A stretch of DNA of 64,000 nt from Straminergon stramineum (lineage: Eukaryota; Streptophyta; Bryopsida; Hypnales; Calliergonaceae): positions 18,587,430-18,651,429 of the forward strand of contig OY987263.1 of the NCBI GenBank assembly GCA_963920665.1. Reading direction: 5' to 3'. Numbering within the stretch: position 1 is the first letter of the stretch; each line of letters opens with the position of its first letter. The translations under genes and the position numbers were made by a program. Under the pieces are notes generated by a model. That model made no database searches, was not told where the DNA came from, and saw nothing but the letters and a program-made list of their open reading frames with translations. Below, piece after piece: positions 12,375-24,160 of this stretch.

Positions 12375-13104
12375 GAGCATCCCCACGCCAACTTACTGAA
12401 CGGGCTCAATACGCTCACTAGGTGCACCTGGGCTGATTTTCTTCCCCACAGCAAGTGCGTCACATGAAAAATAACAACCGGACACGCTGAAATCTAATGA
12501 GGGCTTTGTCAAATAGTGTGTCTTCATCATGCCGTGCTAGGAGCATGACATTCAATTTTGGCCCAGTCTTCGAGGTATCAACCACCTAGTTGGCCCTTGT
12601 ATAGCCTCAATGTCATTTAAAATTGAATTCAATTGAAATTCAAAATCATTCAAATTGAATTCAATATCATTCAAATAGAACTGAATAGCATTCAAATAAA
12701 ATTCAATAGCATCCAAATTGAACCCGAAGTCATTGAAATTGATTTTGAGTTTATATGAGAAGGAAAGCTCATTATATACACATGGATTGTCCTATCTCCT
12801 ACCACCCCATGTGTTTATAAAGAGATTCCCTTCTCACATAAAAACTCAAATTCCATTGAAAATGCTATTGGAACATAGTAGGGATGATGATAAAATCAAT
12901 TCTCTCAATGCATTAACAATTTAATTTTTTTACAATTAGATTTTTAAGATAAAGAACTACCCTTCAATTAAATGCTCTATTTGGCACTCCTTTCGGGCAT
13001 ATCTGTAGAAGGGCATAGGAAGCACAATGAGACCAAACACTTCAAACTGACACCCTAGACCTCCTCCCGGCACCCCTCTCTAGCACGGCTTCAATGCGGA
13101 TGTT
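12375..13104 (+). mobile_element. Possible non-autonomous hAT-like element
   Basis: Left end AGAGCATCCCCACGC and, inverted at the right end, AGAACATCCGCATTG. Plant hAT-type MITEs commonly start GAGCATC. The outer 200 bases at the left are richer in G+C than the A+T-rich middle, which holds a short tandem array. No transposase frame is seen and I found no convincing 8-base target duplication. Confidence 0.35.
12616..12725 (+). repeat. Short degenerate tandem array
   Basis: About four to five copies of a 22-24 base unit built on GAATTCAATAGCATTCAAAT, each diverged. It lies inside the possible hAT-like element. Confidence 0.65.
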
Positions 13105-13366
13105 CTACACTAAATAGTAAAATTAGGTTGCTTTAACAATTAGGTTGTCTTACGGCAAGGAAGTTACTTTATAAACCATCAAAGTCAACAAAAACTTCTA
13201 TCCCTCTCTCTCTATTCATTTGTTCACATGAAGGTTCATGAGTCCCAATTACAACATTACCTAATTCAAAAGTAGCACATTCTTTTAGAATAATAGTAAA
13301 TATCTATATAGTGTCAAATGTTGAGAAATTAGTATGGGGCAACCTAATGTCACTATTTGGTATAAG
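13105..13366 (-). mobile_element. MITE-like element, CTACA-TIR family (copy 2)
   Basis: Inverted copy of the element at 10412-10666. Starts CTACACTAAATAGTAAAATT and ends with the inverted equivalent CACTATTTGGTATAAG. It directly abuts the possible hAT-like element on its left. Confidence 0.7.
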
Positions 13367-14976
13367 TCATTGGGCATCATTGACGAAAGGGTTCCATTAG
13401 GTTCCCCTTTTTTTCCATCATGTTCCTTCTTCATTCTGGACTAGAGTTTTCCTCTCATAAAAATGTCTCAAATCCTTGTAGCAGATTTTAGAGCTCTAGT
13501 AGTCAAAGTACATTTAGCTATTCTTTGCATATGTGGATTTGGAGATTCTATTATTGATTGCAATTACAGCCCCTTCAACAAAGTGTGATTTTTTCAATAC
13601 CAGTACACATGCAAAGTGCAATGTCAACCCCCAAGTTTTAAAATGCCTAATTTGGTGGTTTGAATTCTACCAACCTTTCTTAAGGTTGCATGTTCGCTTT
13701 TGGATATTAGATGCCAAAGTCGTGGAAATTCTCCAATTTAACGAAATCGACGATTCGTGTAATAATCAAGCCGAGTGGGTTAACTCGCGGCGTGTCCAGT
13801 GCTTGCTCTGTGCCAAACCAAATTAAACTGGAGCTGGATGCTTGGCCACGTTCTGAAAATGAATGACAAGGGATGGAAGAATTAGAGTTCTCAAAGTTAT
13901 GGAAATCTGGACAGATTTAGACTGCTGGTGTGGAATTCACTATACATTTCTTCCTGCTCAACTTAAAATTTGAACATAATATTTTCCATTCCCGAGATTT
14001 CTCTCCAAGTCTCCAAACGATGACCTGGACCTGCACACTCTACTGCCGACCTAATGGTCAAATTACCGTATACTGATACTATTGAAGCGAGAATCAATCA
14101 TAGTTACCAATAAGATGCAGACAGCATCAATCTTCAGTTCCGACATTCAAGCAATTTAATAGATCAAATTTTTGAAGGCAGCTCTCGAGAGGTGCCAATT
14201 TATTTCTGAGTCACCTATTGTATCCTACAACATCTCTCCACATGCGAAAGTAATAAACTCATTCCATGGGTTCCTTTTTTCCTCGCAGAAGGAAATGAAA
14301 AACATCCTAAAACCGGTTTTGGTTACACATCGACTGGATAACATTCTTCTCGTCACTGACAACCTACTGTACTGGTATTCGCGATCACCTCGATCACAAT
14401 CCTATCCTGATCTAGAATGCCTATGCGATCACAACTGCAGCACTCAGGCACCTGTACGTGAACATCAAATTAAATCGTCCAAAGTCAATGAAGTCAGCTA
14501 CAACTATCATATAGACATGCTCCCACATCGTCCTAGCTGCCAGCCAAATCACAATACATGGTGAACTCAATGTGCCAGGCAGAGGCACATCATATCACAC
14601 AGAACATGTTACGTTCATCTCAGAAACGTCAGCTGCTGCTAAATATAATAGAATTTGAACTTAATCTACACACAGTGCCACAGCCACACAGAAATCCATT
14701 AAACGAATCTTCTACTTCATAACCAGTGTAATTTGCACCGGCCTGAAGCTCCTTACGTAACGTTTCACCTAAAATTTTCAGGAATGCAGAGTCCGAAACC
14801 ATTATCCCATGGGATGATACCTCAGCCTGTTCGGACTTGAAATATCTTGACTGGAGAACTATTATCCTACAAAAAGTGTATACTCCGATCCCTATCACAA
14901 TAGCATGGAGGTAACGATGTGTTACATAATTATTTAATGAAGTGGCTGCACTTCAACGAATCTTCAGAGACTGGCA
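13367..14976. other. Spacer with a solitary TIR remnant
   Basis: Composition is moderate after 13.7 kb. At 13721-13753 a CCAATTTAACGAAATCGACG block matches one end of the GGCG-TIR family described below, with no partner end. Open frames near 14172 (plus) and 14898 (minus) show no domain. Confidence 0.35.
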
Positions 14977-15260
14977 TTAATAGATGCACCGAACAAATTC
15001 TCGACTGGTCAAGCTGTCAAACCGGCTGTACCAGTAGAGTTTCAAAAACGATGCGATCACCTCGGCAGTAATCACGAACGCATTCGCAGCCACAACTGCA
15101 GCCACCGGCCACAGACTTATCGTACGTCCGACAACTGCTAGTGGTCCGCGGTGAGCTGTTTCTTGATTTCTTGATTTCTTGATACAAACAACCATAGTCA
15201 CAATATATGTCAACGTTCTGGTGCTTTCCTGAGTCAGTCCGAAACGGCTGGCAGCAAGCA
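14977..15260 (-). pseudogene. Possible downstream part of the phosphate permease relic
   Basis: A minus-strand frame with a hydrophobic segment SLWPVAAVVAANAFVITAEV followed by a basic and aromatic stretch. By order and spacing it could be the membrane segment after the central part of the permease relic at 15604-15966, from which it would be separated by the TIR element at 15361-15530. Similarity is weak and could be chance. Confidence 0.25.
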
Positions 15261-15360
15261 CTAAGAAAGTCCAAGAATATGTCGATCAATGATCAATTAC
15301 TGGGAATGTTTAGATTCACAACCAATTTTTGGACTGAAGTTAATCGTTCTACCATCATAG

Positions 15361-15530
15361 GAATTCATTAAAATACGGCGGTATTGCATACCAGTCCTAG
15401 ACTTTAGAGCTTTGTGCAGATGGATTCCAATTTCTGGCCCCCTGAATCGTGCCAATTTAACGAAATTGTTCATTTTCACGCTTTTCCCTTCCGCGTCATG
15501 TTAATGGAATACCGCCATTTTAACGAAATT
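15361..15530 (+). mobile_element. MITE, GGCG-TIR family (copy 1)
   Basis: About 170 bases. Left end CATTAAAATACGGCGGTATT; right end is its inverted form GGAATACCGCCATTTTAACG. The interior includes TTTAGAGCTTTGTG and GCCAATTTAACGAAATTG, shared with the element at 25451-25612. It sits next to the phosphate permease relic. Confidence 0.7.
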
Positions 15531-15603
15531 TTGGTTTAACGATCAATATCCTCATGACATGTTCTTAACCAGCAAAACCGATCGAGTACATGCTCCGTTG
15601 CAC

Positions 15604-15966
15604 AAGCGCAAGTAAGTCATGGTTGACGTACATAGCTGACGGTCCGCTGACCGATACCTTTGTGAAGTAGATGTTGATCAATGTGGTGGCGAACAGGATT
15701 GGGGGCACGGTCCAGAACCCCAGCTAGCTGGTAGGCGTTCTTGCAGCGTAGAACAAGTGTGCGGACCACTCAGAACAGGATGGGGGTCGTGAGAATGGGA
15801 GAGAAAATCCGCGAAATAAAAATGGTGATGACGTCTTTGTAACGAAACGGGGTGGAAGTGAAGCTGTTGATGTCGGCGACACCGCTGGCTATGGTGTTGG
15901 TCACCACTCGACCCAGAAGCATGGCTCCCAAGAAGTCGAACACGATGGCAATCTGCGCAATTTGTG
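15604..15966 (-). pseudogene. PHO4-family Na+/phosphate permease relic
   Basis: Read on the minus strand, the start gives AIVFDFLGAMLLGRVVTNTI followed by SGVADINSF, which matches the conserved PHO4/SLC20 block (FEFLGA..LG..VT.TI..GI.D). Next come SRIFSPILT, then VVRTLVLRCKNAY and FWTVPPILFATTLINIYF, which correspond to the later SPLL, LILRKEN and FWxxP blocks of these permeases. The intact protein would carry phosphate across a membrane with Na+ or H+. Here the middle of the protein is missing, an in-frame TGA interrupts the sequence just after TPILF, and a one-base shift separates KNAYQLA from FWTVPP. No N-terminal GANDVANA motif is present. TIR elements flank the relic on both sides. The family call is good; the locus is surely inactive unless the sequence has errors. 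Confidence 0.72.
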
Positions 15967-15991
15967 TCTAGCGGAACACCTCAACCCATTA

Positions 15992-16162
15992 GACGTCAAT
16001 TTCGTTAAATTGGCGATATTCCACAACCCCAAAATTGTGACATATATCTTCACAAAGGTCTCATTTCATACCACAAACCAGGACAGATATAGATTTTGTT
16101 TCAAGCCGCGTGGTCTGAACAGCGCCAAAGTACTGGAGTATCACTAATTTTAACGAAACTGA
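15992..16162 (+). mobile_element. MITE, GGCG-TIR family (copy 2)
   Basis: Left end GACGTCAATTTCGTTAAATT followed by GGCGATATTCCA; right end inverted (ATCACTAATTTTAACGAAAC). The interior closely matches 58180-58330: AATTGTGACAT, TTCACAAAGGTCT, ACCACAAACCA. Starts about 25 bases from the permease relic. Confidence 0.75.
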
Positions 16163-16494
16163 AGTTATCTGTACTATGGAAGTGAGGTCTTAAACTGACG
16201 GTATCTGTACTTTGTAAATGAGGTCTTAAACTTGTTTAGGAAACTAATTTTCAAGTGCAACTGTAGGATGCATCTCTTGCTTGCAAATGCAGTTGTCTGT
16301 TAGTCATGTTGGAAATCTGCATAATTGACGTATTTTCATTGTTTGGATTGACATTCATATTACATGTCAAATAGTTTGAATGTGAAATTAGTACACTAGA
16401 GGCAGTGATAGAGTGACAATTATGAAGGGTATTCCAGAATGTCATTGAGAGGTCTAGGTCCTCATTAAAAAGGTTTGAGTGTAACGTATGCAAT

Positions 16495-16695
16495 GGACTG
16501 GGGAAGAGTCGGTAATTCCGGATGCTGAAGAGAATAGAGCCGAAGCGCAAGCCATCCACACGCTTGGTGAATCTTGTGTAGCCCGTACCCCTTGAATGTA
16601 CGGAATCCCAGAAAGCCTCCAGCTGTTTATGATAATCTCGCTTGATGCCCGGATTGCAGAACTCCTGGGCAGGAGGGGCATCACGCTCTGCATGG
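16495..16695 (-). other. Unassigned coding-like fragment
   Basis: A minus-strand frame reads QEFCNPGIKRDYHKQLEAFW and continues through RGTGYTRFTKRVDGLRFG. The composition looks protein-coding rather than random, but I recognise no family and see no start or splice structure. It could be an exon relic of the gene that also left the permease fragment, or of something else. Confidence 0.25.
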
Positions 16696-17540
16696 CAATG
16701 TTGACGTAGTTTTTGGCTCGTAATTTTAGTTTATTTTCACGTACCTACTTCAGTTCTTAGCCACATCACATACTATAATTTTTTAGAAATTTCGATCGGA
16801 ATTGATGCCCAATGTTCAAAATGTTGTCAATTTCCTTAAATCTACACAAAGCTCCGAAAATTGAATCTGAATGACTCGTTATCGGTCCTACCTTATAATT
16901 AGTATTTAGTATTTATCCGTTATCTTAAGTATCACGGTATTTCGGCTGCCAAGGTAATCTAGTGCACCCTTAATTAGTTTTTACCTTTTCCATAATATCA
17001 AAGGTCGTCTCACGGGGATCGCATTTGTCATGAAAAAATTTGTCTTCAGCACGATATTTGAGCTGTATACTAACAGTCCTTGACTTGGGAAGACGTTCAG
17101 TCTCCATCAGTTATTCAAGCTTACTTAAATAAAACTAGAATTGCCTAAATAGCAAAGTGCCTGGACTTTATTCAATTTCGTTTCGAAGCTGCAAGATTAA
17201 TTTGCGTAGCAGCTGGTATTTTGCCCAATTGACGGTTCTGGAGCGTTTCAAGCATAATTGTTTCTCACACAGCTACTGTGCAACTTGTGCTGAAGTTCTT
17301 GACCGTTCTCCTTATCCAGCTACCCCGAGAGATACATAGTTCCGATTGAATGACGCTGTTGCGCTGTTTGCTGGCTTCAAATAGCAAAATCACATACCGC
17401 AGCGCGACCGCGGCGTACTCCAGAGATCGATGAACAAATTTTGCAGAAGAAGCAATGCGGTGATATGAAATGTGGATATTTCATGAGGAAAACCCTAGAG
17501 AATTCGAGGTTTTCATGTTTTCATGACAAGAAATACTACA
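16696..17540. other. Spacer
   Basis: Balanced composition, no recognised gene or repeat boundary. Confidence 0.3.
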
Positions 17541-17695
17541 GTGAATTTCATGAAAATGGAGGTATTACGGTAAAATGGTGCAAAAGTCCATTAAAATGGC
17601 GCAGAATATCTTAGAAATTGCACGACATTCCATTAAAATGACATGGAATATATCAGAAATGGCGGAATAATACCGCCATTTTAATGAAATTCACC
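17541..17695 (+). mobile_element. MITE, GGCG-TIR family (copy 3)
   Basis: Outer ends GTGAATTTCATGAAAATGG and, inverted, CCATTTTAATGAAATTCACC. Internal CCATTAAAATGGCGCA-like blocks repeat. The right part, AATGGCGGAATAATACCGCC, is itself nearly palindromic and is shared with 29669-29779. Confidence 0.7.
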
Positions 17696-18153
17696 ATTAC
17701 TGCAAAATTTCTAGTTATTTCAGGGAATAAAACGTGGCACTTTCATGTCTATAAACGAGCAGCAGGGGGGGTACCGGGTGGGGTACGCCGTTAGAAAGAT
17801 ATATTGAGGCAGTGAGTCAGTCACAATTCGTTATTACGGCAGATAATATCATTATCAAAGGTGACCTCCCGAAACTCTTAGCACTGAAGGAGCTGAGTTA
17901 GCATGGTGAGCGTTTGAAGGGCTGGATGAACAAACTAGAGAGCAACTTCGGTTTCGAAAGAAATGTAAGTGTAGGAGGTCCATGAATCGCTCATCTAAGA
18001 GCTGAAACCAGAATTTGTGGAGGTAAAACTTATTGAAATATTTTTCATTAAATTTTCCTTGAAAGACAAATGGAATTGGCATCTAACCCAAGTCGTCTCA
18101 TATTTTTTGGAGTTTTGTCGAATTAGTTCTGAATTTTTGAAGTTGAAATGGCA
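17696..18153. other. Spacer
   Basis: Contains a G-rich phrase (GGGGGGGTACCGGGTGGGG) near 17765. No gene recognised. Confidence 0.3.
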
Positions 18154-18273
18154 AAGGGTTCTAAAATTGCCCACCTCTGTAAATGTACACTATTTGTACA
18201 TCATTGATACAATGTAAAAGTAGCATGTTCAAATAGTGTACACTTACAGAGGTGGGCGATTTCAGAACCTCTT
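18154..18273 (+). repeat. Long hairpin (foldback) of about 120 bases
   Basis: Two arms of about 46 bases, 18154-18200 and 18227-18273, are inverted copies with only a handful of mismatches. The shared core is GCCCACCTCTGTAARTGTAC followed by ACTATTTG. The loop is about 26 bases. It could be a small foldback MITE or, if transcribed, a hairpin RNA. Confidence 0.75.
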
Positions 18274-20238
18274 ACGCTTAGTTATAAATTAATCGTGACG
18301 AAGGTGCCAAAACTTACAATCTGACGTCGGTCCTCCCAGCCACTCATGTGCAAGCACGTGCAACAATGACAAAGACGGCGGAACCGCAAGGCTCTGTATC
18401 AATGGGAGGTACTCCTCCCCATGTTAAGCTGTATGAATGGGAGGTGACTGTGAGGAAAGAAATGTGTTCCGTTTTCTTGCAGTGTGAACGGCCTCTTGCT
18501 GTGAATCAGACTTCCACAACTTTGAAATTATTGGGTAGACTTTGTCTTTGTGGGACATTGCCCATAATACTTTTAGAGATGGTTCACTTCTCTGAAACTT
18601 TTCCGCAAGGTTTGCGGACGATTTGCATTTGACAATCCGTATAAATGATGGTGACATTTTTTATTTTATCTTTTTAAATAAATACAAATATGAATGTGAG
18701 AAGCCGATAGCCATCAGATTTAGCCGTGAAGACAACCACGACAGCAAGCTCTTTAAAATAATCACTTAACACACTTGACAGGCAGATATTCCAAATGTGG
18801 TCACTAAGTCAATCCAATTCCTATTAGTCGACCCTTTGATTTGGGCCACTGAGTGACAACTCCGAAAGGCAGGAAATCATCTTTTCTTCACCAAGCTCGC
18901 ATGATTCAGTATCCGATTCAGTATGCCCTGGGTGTAAATGCTATTTCCAACGTACCTAATGGAAACTTTCGATCCCTTTCAATAAATAAAGTTCGATACA
19001 GAAACAAACAAACGAGGGATACAGATAGTAAATTATGTGATAGACAGAGTTGCACATAGGTGTTACGATAGCGATGGGCAAAGATGCATACGTATGTCCA
19101 GATTTACGACACACAATCATTACTCTCAATATCATTCTTAATTCAGAGGTTCTCGGTATGCTAGAGGATTCTGTTAACAAGTTTTGTTACTGCGGTAGCG
19201 CAGGAATGATCACTTCTAGTCTGGAACTGAACGTGATGGCCGGCAGTAAAAAGAAAGGGCTGTATTAGGACTGAGACATTGGAAATAATTCCCACTTTTC
19301 TTCCATACTACTCCCTTTCGGGCCTATACTCCTTTCATTTGCATGACGGTCGACACTTCTCCACGATAAAAAACTTCATCGAAACTCTGTAGCAAAGTTG
19401 TGAACTATCAAGATGCCACAATGCGATGATACCAAGCCTCACTGAAGCACATCTGTGCTTAAGCCATAATCCAAACGATCGTTTGAAAGTCAACGACAAC
19501 CGCATTTCCATTGCAAAGCGCACCCAGGCTTGCGACCAAGCCTAGGAATGCATAAGGGATCGGCCTCGGCTTTTTCAGATCACAAACCAAAACTGTGCGT
19601 CTTCATATACCCTTAATTAATGCATGCTCCACAACGTGGAGACTGTAGATGCAATACGTATTTAGCGCCAACTGGGGAGACTCTCAAGCATCAAATATTC
19701 ATTACAGAGTAGGCATTAATTACAGAGTGAGCAGGCTTTACATACTAGATGGAAACCTTGTGCAAGTACTCAATCCTACATATTTCACTCCACTCTGAAG
19801 ATCCTTCAAATGACAACATTCATGCGTTACGAGAACACAGGACGAAGTTAACTGACAATGACATCCACTTCAAATTTCAAGATTCAAATAGTAGTCTATG
19901 TACAGATGCACGGCAGTTGATACCGTGACAGTACCTTAGACAACTGCACAGTCCACAACCTGCCGATCCTCACAAAATCGCCTAAATTGTACAGAATACT
20001 CTTTCCAGCCTTCCTGCCCGCCAGAAAAATCTCAAATTCACCGAAACCCCAGGGACGAATACAGAGCAAATTGGCAACATCACCAAAAAAAATGCAAAAA
20101 TTCCTCCGGTTCCCGACCAATCACATTTGACACCGACGACACAGCAATTGATGACCGCAGGCGACCAAATGATCGTCTACCATGCGAAGAGCAACCGCCA
20201 CACCACTTCAAATGGAAAGCCCACCCAGAAACGCAAAT
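18274..20238. other. Spacer downstream of histone H4
   Basis: Balanced composition. Several open frames of 60-95 codons lie on both strands with no recognisable domain. The last 100-300 bases probably hold the H4 3' untranslated region. Confidence 0.3.
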
Positions 20239-20658
<420 letters not shown>

Positions 20659-20670
20659 TCACGGGAGCGA

Positions 20671-20680
20671 AGGCTAAATA
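20671..20680 (-). promoter_or_regulatory. Possible TATA element of histone H4
   Basis: On the minus strand the sequence reads TATTTAGCCT, about 120-130 bases before the H4 start codon. A TATA-like box at that distance is plausible for a short leader. Weak match. Confidence 0.3.
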
Positions 20681-20739
20681 GGGTTTCATACGACACAGTC
20701 GCCATTCCAGAGGTAGGTTGAAGTTTTGAAAGGGATCGT

Positions 20740-20780
20740 GGCGCCAAATCCTTCAGTTCGCGCCAACGTCTAGGCGGGAA
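20740..20780 (-). promoter_or_regulatory. Cluster of three E2F-like sites upstream of H4
   Basis: Plus-strand GGCGCCAAA at 20740-20748, GCGCCAAC at 20760-20767 and GGCGGGAA at 20773-20780 are, on the gene strand, TTTGGCGCC, GTTGGCGC and TTCCCGCC. All fit the E2F/DP consensus family (TTTSSCGC). They lie 190-230 bases upstream of the H4 ATG, where plant histone S-phase elements are usually found. Confidence 0.6.
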
Positions 20781-23231
20781 GTAGAGCGTGGATGTACGGT
20801 GTTCGTAGATAATGTGGATTCTGGGCGAAATCTAGATTTCGAAGCTGGAAGTAGATTTGAAGTTTTGAATCCCCTGCAAGTTACAGTTGCAGGGCCGGCC
20901 CTTGATGCAAGTTTTGCCAGGCTTGGGCTGCAAAATCTTCTAAGGCCATCCTTCTGGAAGAAATCACTAGTGTGCCCTGTGCCATTGTCACAGCCAAAAC
21001 AAAAGCAAAAATAATTTTCTAATTTTGTAAACAAAAACAAAAAAACCACTGCCATTTTCTAGTCAATGAATGACAAACAATCCTTTTGTATTGGCCAGAA
21101 GTGTAACTACTCATCCCCCAAATCTTGTGCAAAAAGGAGAGATCTCCCATAGTAGTTTGACCTCCAATGAGTAATTTTGGGTTTTTTTAATGTAGATAAT
21201 GTCACAAAATTCTACAAGGGATGATTTTCATAGTCACAAACTTGTTGTTTAAGGGTTAATCCATAAAAAACTTTGAAATCCATAACATTTACACTGTAGG
21301 TCCAAATGTTACAAAACAAAGTTGTGCACTCCTCCTCGTATAGGGCTTTCGAAGAGTACCAAGAATGCAACTAGGGGATGCACATTCTAGGAGATCTCAC
21401 CATAACAAATAAGACAAACAACCTAATTTAAAGTATGGATGTGTAGGCTAATGTTGCAGTACTTTAAATGATGGCAAAAATAGTGGAGAAAAAATCAAAT
21501 GGTTAGAAAAAGAATAAAAAATTTAATAAAAATCAAGAAGATATCTTGACCGTAATGGCACTTATGAAAGGTCAAAAAAACATCCTTTGAATGACATTTT
21601 TACCTCCAATAGACAAGAAATATATTTTTGATTCTTTCTCCACTATTCTTGCCATCATTTTTTGGAATATACATTGAATAAAATTGAATATATTTTTTGC
21701 AATTTGCACTTCATGATACTTACCATGCTCTATTCATTTTATAATTATATAAAGCCTTGGTAAATATTTGATTCCATGATATTCAAAAATATTATATATA
21801 CATATGGAGAATTCTTCAAATTTTTTGAGCTAATTTAACATTAATCTTCTTTTCTTTTTCCTTAAGAAATTACAGTAATTTCAAGTTTTTCCAAATTTTT
21901 TAATGAATTATAGAAGACATATGATTCCATCTTTAAAAATTATATATCTATCATTTCAAACTTAAATAGTCACAAAATTGGAACATGCAAAGTAAAAGGA
22001 TTTTGAAGTTCTATGGTCATAGGCCCTTTGTTTAGGATTAATGCATAATGAATACTTCTTCACAAGATGAAATTTATCAAGTTGAAGAGTTTTACATATC
22101 AAGGGTGGTTTTACAAAAAATTGTGTGTTATGTGTCAAAATGCTTGACATAAAGAAGGAATAATAATTGAATCAAATAAAAAATTAGAAATTAGAATACC
22201 AATAATTCAACAAAAAAAGTGTTTTTTGTAGAATACATCAACACACAACTCTTGGAGGGTCATGTTGATAAAAGCATTTGAGGAACTTCTAAGAAACTAC
22301 CATTGTTAAGTAAGACTAAGCCCATAAGCAAACAATGATTTCAAGACTGTAATCTAAAACCTTATGAGGCAATCCTACTTTAATCCTAGAAGGATGTAGA
22401 TCCTAGTGACCAAGTTAGTCATCAAAATTCTCCGACTATTGGACCAATTGGTGCTTACTCTTTTTCTACAGTGAAGAGTGAAATTATCCATTGGACCACT
22501 CTAGTCCATAGCATCTTCACGGGGTTAACCGTATATAGACATGGAGGTCAAAAATTGGCCGATGGATGACAGAGAATTCTTCTATTTAAAACCAAAAGTG
22601 CAAATGTGCATCTTTAGAATTTAGGGTAGAATGCGAATGTTTTGCACAATACTTTGACCTCTAATGAGTGCTTTTGGATTTTTTTAAGCAAACAATTTAT
22701 ATGGCATCAAACCTGATAATTTTTATAACAATTAATCTGTCGTTTAATTCAAGGTTAACTCTAGAAGGATACTACCTCTATGATAGTTACCAATTCAAAT
22801 ATGATTCAATTTTTGGACAAATATGGGTACATTATCTATTCCTACAATAACAAAGAAAGTCATCCATCAAACACTTTTGTAACCTTAACTTTGTTTTAAA
22901 ATTAACCTCTTAAAGAGGAAGTTTATGAAAGTAAGTGTGGTCAAACTTGAAAGTCTTTCTTTCCACATCCTCCATATCTTTGCTCTTTATGAATGAATTT
23001 TTTATTTTTATTTTCCAAAGATGAAATGTCATGTCTGATATATGTCACAATATTTTCAAATTTGTTTGTGAAATTTTTTAATTACCATGAATTTCCAAGA
23101 AAAAACAAAGAAAATTCATACTGAGTGTTAAATACAAATCATGTTCAAAAATCTGAATTTTTCAAAAAAAGATACATTGTAGTCTATATAAAATTCCTAT
23201 ACCACTCCATATTTTGCAACCTGGTACATAG
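20781..23231. repeat. A+T-rich spacer with two family A repeat copies
   Basis: Family A copies lie at about 21100-21260 (AGTAGTTTGACCTCCAATGA, GGGATGATTTTCA, TTTAAGGGTTAATCC) and 22500-22760 (GATGGATGACAGAGAATT, TTTGACCTCTAATGAGTGC). The rest is A+T-rich with no gene. Confidence 0.5.
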
Positions 23232-23904
23232 GGTGATTGCAAGAAACATTTGTCCTATTTTTTGTCCCCTTGCCCTCGAACATGTGTTTTTTTCCTCATA
23301 GCTTTTGCATCATTTGTCCTTTTGGAGTGAAAATTAGTTTAATATTTTTAATTTGCCCTAATTGGATGTCTATCTTGGTATTTTGGAGGGTTTTAGTCCT
23401 ATTTGTGACCCAAAAATGAGAATTCAAAGCCACTAATTGGAAATGTTTGAGGTCTACTAACATTACAAGGATTGACAATGATTTTTTATGAAAATAGAAA
23501 CATGTCAGTTGTTCACATGGGGTCAAAGTGACCTTCTTTTACACAAAGGCTACAAAGAGGGGAAAAGAATTCCTATATGAATTTTTTAGTGCAATGCAAG
23601 CTCAATCTTCTCTAAGAAAATGGCTTTTGTAGGGATTTTTTCTGAATGTTTTTTGAATTACTAAAAATGAAAAGGTTCACAGACCCCTATTCTACTTTTT
23701 TCTACTCCCAGCAGCTTCAATAGTACCCTATAGTAGTCTATAGTATTGCATAGTACTTAATCGACAGTTCACATTTGCGGGCACCTTGAAATGATGGTTT
23801 AGATCTGCCGGCGCATTGCTAAAACATAGTATTCATAGTTTTGCATAGTATTGTTAGAAACAACGTTTTTGAGCCAAAAACGTAAAGTGTTTCTTGCAAT
23901 CACC
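23232..23904 (+). mobile_element. TIR element, GCAAGAAACA family (copy 1)
   Basis: About 673 bases with perfect 17-base inverted ends GGTGATTGCAAGAAACA. The same terminal sequence with two base changes bounds 31442-32173. The interior is non-coding. Between 23720 and 23860 it holds a cluster of ATAGTATTGCATAGTA-like phrases. I cannot confirm a target duplication for this copy. Confidence 0.6.
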
Positions 23905-23929
23905 AAGTAATAGATCCTCAAGTTTAACC

Positions 23930-24160
23930 CATAAACAATGTTGAGGATGTTTTTTTCCTGATGGATGACAAAGAATCTTCCTATGTAGGATAGAGATGAA
24001 ATTTTTCATTCTAGGAATTTTGGGCAAAAAAAAGAAATATTATATAGTAGTTTAACCTCCAATGAATACCTTTTTTTTAAAGTAGATGATGACACATGGT
24101 TCGAAACGGGATGATTTCCACAATCACTAGTCTATCCTTTAACCCCTACAGGTTTAGATT
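23930..24160 (+). repeat. Dispersed decayed repeat, family A
   Basis: Reads GATGGATGACAAAGAATCTT, then AGTAGTTTAACCTCCAATGA, GGGATGATTTCCACA and CCTTTAACCCCTACAGG, the full family A order. This is among the clearest copies. Confidence 0.55.

Noticed and set aside
14172..14564. 130-codon plus-strand frame as a gene
   Set aside because: No domain or splice partner seen; the composition of its translation is not convincing.
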